64,000 bases of DNA from Hygrophila difformis (taxonomy: Eukaryota > Streptophyta > Magnoliopsida > Lamiales > Acanthaceae): contig JAOANR010000001.1 in the NCBI GenBank assembly GCA_030278955.1, positions 20,191,468 through 20,255,467 of the forward strand. Direction: 5' to 3'. How positions within the stretch are numbered: position 1 is the first letter of the stretch; the number at the start of each line of letters is the position of its first letter. Below, in pieces: positions 58,460-64,000 of the stretch. The notes under the pieces were generated by a model. The model made no database searches. It was not told the DNA's origin and worked only from the letters and a program-made list of their open reading frames with translations. Made by a program: the position numbers and the translations under genes.

Positions 58460-59890
58460 GTAAGTTAACGCTTACTTTGGTTTTGGGTTGTTAAAAGATT
58501 CGAACATATAGATCGAATGGAACCCTATCTAAAATCTGTCTACACCGGCGCAGTGTTTTTGGTGAATTTATTCGAACCCCTTAAAGCGTTCAAACGAGAA
58601 AACTTAAAACACGAAAAACGTTCCTAAGACATAGATCTAGCTCCTGTAAAAATTTCATAATTTTTCATCGTGTTTTGATATCCGAAACTGATCATAAACG
58701 AGCCTGCGTTAGATTTAGATCTTGAAACGATGATAGATTCCTTATTCGAACTTGTTGGTGATTTCTACCTTAGATCTAGACCGATCTAGGCTTGGCGCTG
58801 AACATAAGAGTTGTAGATCTATATGTTAAGAACACCTCCGTAAAATTTCAGAAATTTTCGTGATGATTTGATATAAGAAATCCACCCCAAACCGAACTGC
58901 TGAAACTTAGATCTTGAAGTTCTTGACAGAACATAGATTCGAACTTGTTGACGTTTTTGACTAGGGTTCTAGGCCGAATTAGATCGTTGGCCGAACATAA
59001 AAGTTGTAGATAATTGTCTTAAGATGATCTCTGTAAAATTTCATTAAATTTGGAGTTGAATTGCTATGGTAGAATTCGAAATCTTTAAACTGAGTTTTAT
59101 GAAATTCGGACAGAACAGTACTTCTGTAAAAATTAGTGGTTTTGACCTGTTTAGGTATCTCGGATTGAAAAAGTTAAAACACGAAAGTTGTAGATCTCGA
59201 CGTTTTGGAGTCAGTCGTGAAATTTTGGGATTTTTGAAATTAAATCTGATTTTTAACGAATTTTAGAGTAAACTGCGATTTACCGAACGAAATTTTGAAA
59301 TCTTGTTGAAACGGTGGAATTAGCCTTTGAGGTTGAAACGAATAGAAATACTTGACATACGATACATGAAACGAGAAGATTAAAATATTGCGGGTTATGA
59401 CTAAGCTAGATACTGTCAATGTTCTCTGCGGCTTGGGACATAAGAGCCCAAGTGTATGTCTAGGTTGACGTAAGAGCCCTAGCGAAACAGTGATCGTATG
59501 GCTAGCGGACGGATTAACTCTAATTAAAAGATCTGGATCGACCATGATACCTGTGGACATAAGAGCCCAGGCGTAAGGCTGGCGGACATAAGAGCCCTAG
59601 CGGTGGTGATCTCTAAAAGATATGAACCGAGAAGTTTATGAGAATTCCAAACCTAAATCCGTATTAAATTGTGTTTTTAAATTATGGCAACTTATTTAAT
59701 TACGTTGCAAGCTATATTGATGACCTTATGAATCCATGTCTTCTAAATTATGCGATTACATGAATTGTTAAATTATGCACATGTTTTCATTAAATTTAAT
59801 AAAGGCTTTGAAACCTCATAATCTTGTATGTGTTAACTTACTCAGCACATAGTGCTGACCAAACCATATTTTTATTTCTTTTTCTTCCAG
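58460..59890 (+). other. Candidate leader intron of LTR C
   Basis: GTAAGTTAAC (58460-58469) faces GTTAACTTAC (59832-59841), an exact 10-base complement. Hairpin CAGCAC/GTGCTG with loop ATA is at 59843-59857. TTTCTTTTTCTTCCAG ends at 59890. The alternative donor GGTAAG is near 58281. Confidence 0.5.
59432..59601 (+). repeat. Hairpin array, loop ACATAAGAG
   Basis: Four units keep RYRTAAGAGC in the loop. Stems differ: CTTGGG/CCCAAG (59432-59452), CTAGG/CCTAG (59460-59482), CCTG/CAGG (59550-59571), and GCTGG/CTAGC-type with one G-T (59578-59601). It replaces the T-arm-like array found at this place in E. Confidence 0.75.
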
Positions 59891-60244
59891 AGTTGAGAAT
59901 TATGCATCGTCATATGCATACACGGGAAGCTTGGGATGATATATTATTTTGAATTTTTGTATTAGACTAGATCTTGCATGAACGGGCCTGTTAACCCGTG
60001 ATTAGGCCATGTTGGCCCTATATTTAAATTCCGCTGCGATACATATATGTAAATATTATTTTTCCGCTGCAACTTTGATGTATTATTTTAAAATTATATA
60101 TGAATGGGCTGTTTGAATGTTTTAAATACTGAAAAACCATAGCCTTGCATCTCTTTAGCAAGCTCGGAGAAACCGTGTCTTGCTATGGAGGTGTGGCGGT
60201 GACATCCCGACCTGGGTGACCAAAAACCGGGGTGTTACATACTT

Positions 60245-60285
60245 AATGAATTAAAATTATTTCGGGTAATTTCTATGGTATTACA
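60245..60285 (-). mobile_element. 3' LTR of D, terminal 41 bases
   Basis: It continues the D LTR after C and ends GGTATTACA, next to the polypurine tract. Confidence 0.88.
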
Positions 60286-60464
60286 ATCCACCCTCCTTAA
60301 GAATCAACTTCGTCCTCGAAGTTTTAATGATGAAAACTATTGTGGCAATCTAATATGCGGAATACAAGATAAAAGTTAATGAAAAAAAAAGTTTTAGGAG
60401 ATTTTGAACATACCCTATCAAGATTGTGTCGGGTGGTTACATCCTTCTCCCCTTAAGCCTACAG
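60286..60464 (-). other. Polypurine tract region of D
   Basis: The minus strand reads CTTAAGGAGGGTGGAT before the LTR. The hairpin AACTTCG/CGAAGTT is at 60306-60323. A second tract, CTTAAGGGGAGAAGGATGTA, is near 60438-60458. Confidence 0.75.
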
Positions 60465-63400
60465 TTATGTCCCCAAAACTGTTATTTGGTCGTTTAAAAA
60501 GAGATTGGGGTAGCGTTGCTTTATATCATCCTCTAGTTCCCATGTTGCTTCTTCCGTACCATGATTGGACCAAAGTACTTTAACAATCCGGGTGGTCTTG
60601 TTCCTTGTCGTTCTTTCTTTGATGTCGAGTATTTGGATTGGATACTCTTCATAAGTTAGATCTTCTTTGAGTTCAATTACTTCCTGTTGAAGTACATGGG
60701 TTGGGTCATGCACATATTTCTTTAACTGTGAAATATGGAACACATTGTGCACTCGAGATAGTTGTGGCGGTAGGGCTAGTCTGTATGCCAGGGTTCCGAC
60801 TCGTTCCAGAATGTCATACGGTCCAATATATCGAGGACTTAACATTCCTCGCTTTCCAAAACGCATCACTCCTTTCATAGGTGATATTTTCAGCATAACC
60901 TTATCTCCAACTTGAAATTCTAGGTCTTGTCGCCTAACATTGGCATAACTTTTCTGTCGATCTTGTGCTGCCTTCATTTTCCCTTGGATCATCTTGATCT
61001 TTTGGGCCATGTCTTCAATGAGTTGCGGCCCAACCACAATAGAATTCTCACATTTTTCCCAACATAATGGGCTTCGGCACTTGCGTCCATAGAGTGCCTC
61101 AAACGGTGCCATACCTATACTAGCATGATAGCTGTTATTGTAAGAGAACTCTATCAAAGGTAGATGCCTTTCCCAACTTCCTTTAAATTCAAGAACGCAT
61201 GCTCTCAGCATGTCCTCCAGTGTTTGGATTGTCCTTTCTGTTTGTCCATCCGTCATCGGGTAAAAAGCGGTGCTCATTTTAATTTGGGTACCAAGAGCTT
61301 CTTGCAGCTTGGTCCAAAAATGAGAGACAAATCTGTTGTCTCTATCAGAGATTATATCATGTGGCACTCCATGTCGTCGAACCGCGTTATTGATATATGC
61401 TCTTGCTAATTGATCCATAGACCATGTATCCTTCATTGGTATGAAGATCACAATCTTTGTCAATCTATCAATAATTACCCAAATTTTATTCATTCCTTTT
61501 GGTGATCGTGGTATTCCTGAAACAAAATCCATTGATATACTATCCCATTTCCAACTCAGGATTTCCAATGGTTTCATGAGTCCTAAGGGCTTCTGGCGTA
61601 CTGCTTTAACCTTTTGACAGGTTAAACATCTAGCCACAAACTCAACAACCTCATTCTTCATCCTTGGCCACCAATAAACCTTCTTTAAATCCTTATAAAG
61701 CTTATCACCCCCGGGATGTACTGAATACGGGGTGTTGTGGCCTTCTTCCATTAATCTTCATTTTAGCTCTACGCATTTATGCGGTACGCACCATCTCCCT
61801 TTGAAGCGAATGCTTCCATCCTCATGGATTGCAAAACCAATTGCTTTTCCTTCAGCAACCTTCTTCTTGATCCTTTCAAGCTTTATGTCGCCTGGTTGAG
61901 CACTGCGTATTTCATCAAATACCGTAGATTCAATGGTCATAGCATTAATCACATTTTCCACAGTTCCATAATGGACTAGCTCCGTGTCTACCTTGACCAA
62001 GTCCATATATAGTTCCGAAGGTAAGATAAGAGTATTTGCCACGTGTCGAGTCTTGCGGCTCAACGCATCTGCGACCACATTAGCTTTCCCTTCATGGTAG
62101 GCGATGTCCAAATCATAATCCTTGATCAACTCTAACCATCTGCGTTGCCTCATGTTTAACTCCTTCTGAGTAAATATGTACTTAAGGCTATTGTGGTCGG
62201 TGAATATCCGACAAGTTCGTCCGTACAAGTAGTGTCGCCAAATCTTTAATGCGAACACTACCGCTGCTAATTCTAGGTCGTGAGTCGGATAATTCTCCTC
62301 ATGAGGCTTCAATTGTCGTGATGCATATGCAATGACTTGTTGTTGTTGCATTAAAACACACCCTAGCCCTTCTTTTGAAGCGTCACTATACACTTCAAAA
62401 TCTCCATTCTCTGTTGGCAATGTTAAAATTGGTGCTGTTGTGAGGCGTTTCTTTAACTCTTGAAATGATGATTCACACTTTTCTGTCCATCCATATTTCA
62501 AGCCTTTCTTCAAAAGTTGAGTCAGAGGTCGTGCAACTTTGGAAAAGTCCTTGACGAACCTCCTGTAATATCCAGCCAGTCCAAGAAAACTTCTCACTTC
62601 TGTTTGATTAGTAGGCGTAGGCCACTCGGTGATTGCTGATATTTTTGCTGGGTCAACAGAAACTCCATCAGCTGATACAACGTGGCCTAAAAATGCTACT
62701 TTTTCTAGCCAAAAGTCACACTTGGGCAACTTGGCATAGAGTTGGTGTTTCCTTAATGTCTCTAGCACCTGATGCAAGTGTTGCTCATGCTCTTCATTGC
62801 TCTTTGAATAGATCAAGATGTCGTCGATGAAAATGACTACACATTGATCTAACAATTCTCGAAACACATCATTCATGAGATTCATGAATACTGCTGGGGC
62901 ATTTGTTAGCCCAAAGGACATCACTGTAAATTCGTAATGTCCATAACGTGTCCTGAAAGCAGTTTTCGGAATATCCTTTTCAGCGATTCGCAGTTGATGA
63001 TAACCGGATCGCAAATCTATTTTGGAGAATACCGTTGCACCTTTAAGTTGATCGAAAAGGTCATCAATCCTAGGTAACGGGTATTTGTTTTTAACCGTTA
63101 CCTGATTTAAACCTCTATAATCGATACAAAGACGTAACCCTCCATCTTTCTTCTTGACGAATAAGACTGGTGCTCCCCACGGCAACGTGCTAGGTCGTAT
63201 ATACCCCTTTTGTAATAATTCCTCAAGCTGCTCCTTGAGTTCATTCATTTCTAGGGTTGCCATGCGATAAGGAGCTTTTGATACAGGTTCTGTTCCGGGA
63301 AGTAGATCGATTGTAAACTCGACTTCACGTTCTGGAGGCATTCCAGGAATTTCTTATGGGAATACATCTGGACACTCCCTCACTACTGGAATGTCATCAA

Positions 63401-64000
63401 TTTTATTCTCCTTTAACTTGAGGTTATGGATATAGCATGCATAAAGCATATATCCTTTCTGCATAAGACTATAAATTTTAAGGCATTTACTACCTTAGTC
63501 TTACGTTTGGGGAGTTGGACATAGTAGTTGACCTTTTTGCCTCTCGTCTTAGAGAGTGTAATTTTGTGTTTCTGACACTCCATTACATCTTTATATTGGG
63601 TAAGCCAATCCATTCCCAATATAATATCAAAAAATTTAAGGTCAAATTCTACTAAGTTTGCATAGAACTCAAGGTTCTTAATGACTATAGGAATCCCATC
63701 GTATCGTTTGGTGCACGATACAATTTTTCCCGAAGGCAACTGAATTCCTAAGTTAATCATTTTAGGTTTTGGCATCTCTAATTCAGGCAAGATTCTAGAA
63801 GAGATAAACGAACAACTTGCTCCAGAATCGAATAAAACCTTAACAGGCACACTTAAAGCCGTAAATGTACCTGTTATCACATCCCCTTGAGTTGAAAGAT
63901 CTGCCTGATTAATAACATTGAGCCGCCCTATAGGTGCTCCATGGTTCCCTTGTTGGTTTCTATTTTGCTGAGGCCTCTGTCCTTGATTATTTCCGTTTCG
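60465..64000 (-). pseudogene. gag-pol of element D (partial)
   Basis: From the window end leftward: end of gag, protease (DSGAS, near 63830), RT with FIDDILIYS, RNase H, HHCC and D,D,E integrase and a chromodomain ending at 60465. Breaks: a one-base deletion near 63475, a stop near 63356 (GAA to TAA), and a stop near 61752 (CGA to TGA, a typical methyl-C deamination). The integrase part (428 residues) is otherwise open and its catalytic residues are present. The gag start and 5' LTR are outside the window. Confidence 0.9.

Larger units (their letters stand above)
57582..60239 (+). mobile_element. Solo LTR C (E-related family)
   Basis: It starts TGTAATACCCGAG and ends GGGTGTTACA, flanked by TACTT (57577-57581 and 60240-60244). 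It is 2658 bp with no internal domain. Its sequence follows the E LTR, except that the hairpin array has another repeat type. The TATA box is at 58135-58142. Confidence 0.92.
54537..64000 (-). mobile_element. Element D: B-family chromovirus, 5' part outside the window
   Basis: Its 3' LTR (54537-57581 plus 60245-60285) closely matches the B LTRs in opposite orientation. Its pol is very similar to that of B. The left flank GGAAC (54532-54536) is the presumed target duplication; the partner lies beyond 64000. Confidence 0.9.

Noticed and set aside
1..64000. Bacterial or organellar origin
   Set aside because: LTR retrotransposons with target duplications, chromodomain integrases and plant tRNA primer sites show nuclear plant DNA. 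No organellar genes are seen.

Overview
The window is a plant nuclear genome segment made almost entirely of nested Ty3/gypsy LTR retrotransposons. A flowering plant, probably a eudicot, is suggested by four things: AT-rich intergenic DNA, a plant-type F-box gene, primer-binding sites matching plant tRNA-Asp and initiator tRNA-Met, and chromodomain-type and Athila-type integrases. I cannot name the species. The F-box ORF at 1703-2509 (-) is the only plausible host gene. All other coding sequence belongs to mobile elements, most of it broken.

Left part (about 2.5-30.1 kb): minus-strand Athila-like LTRs and fragments. They include an integrase remnant (5178-6185), two tRNA-Asp-type primer-binding sites (7846-7863 and 19621-19638), and LTRs whose U3 region carries arrays of long inverted repeats. 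Inserted into this layer are a solo LTR called F (10626-13383, target duplication CATTC), a Mutator-like foldback MITE (20303-21350, 10-bp duplication), and a complete gag-only element called E (22187-29557, duplication GCCGC).

Right part (30.1-64 kb): a degraded plus-strand chromovirus H (30097-32199, resuming at 53514-54536). H was split by minus element A (32200-53513, duplication CACAT), which was itself split by plus element B (40267-50608, duplication GTTCA). H was also interrupted by minus element D, of the B family (54537 to beyond the window end). The LTR of D contains solo LTR C (57582-60239, duplication TACTT). LTRs of 2.5-3.1 kb, an initiator-Met primer site and a chromodomain suggest the Tekay/Del lineage for A, B, D, E, F, C and probably H.

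Across families, the LTRs share an unusual RNA/DNA architecture. (1) A candidate 1.25-1.5 kb intron lies in the transcribed leader. Its 5' splice site (GTAAGTTAA) is exactly or nearly complementary to the branch-site region (TTAACTTAC), which is followed by a covarying hairpin. (2) Arrays of short hairpins with conserved loops and covarying stems occur in the leader of E, F and C. (3) Two-tier inverted-repeat arrays occur in the Athila-like U3. (4) A hairpin abuts the polypurine tract in both lineages. These are the parts of the window that ordinary TE annotation does not explain.
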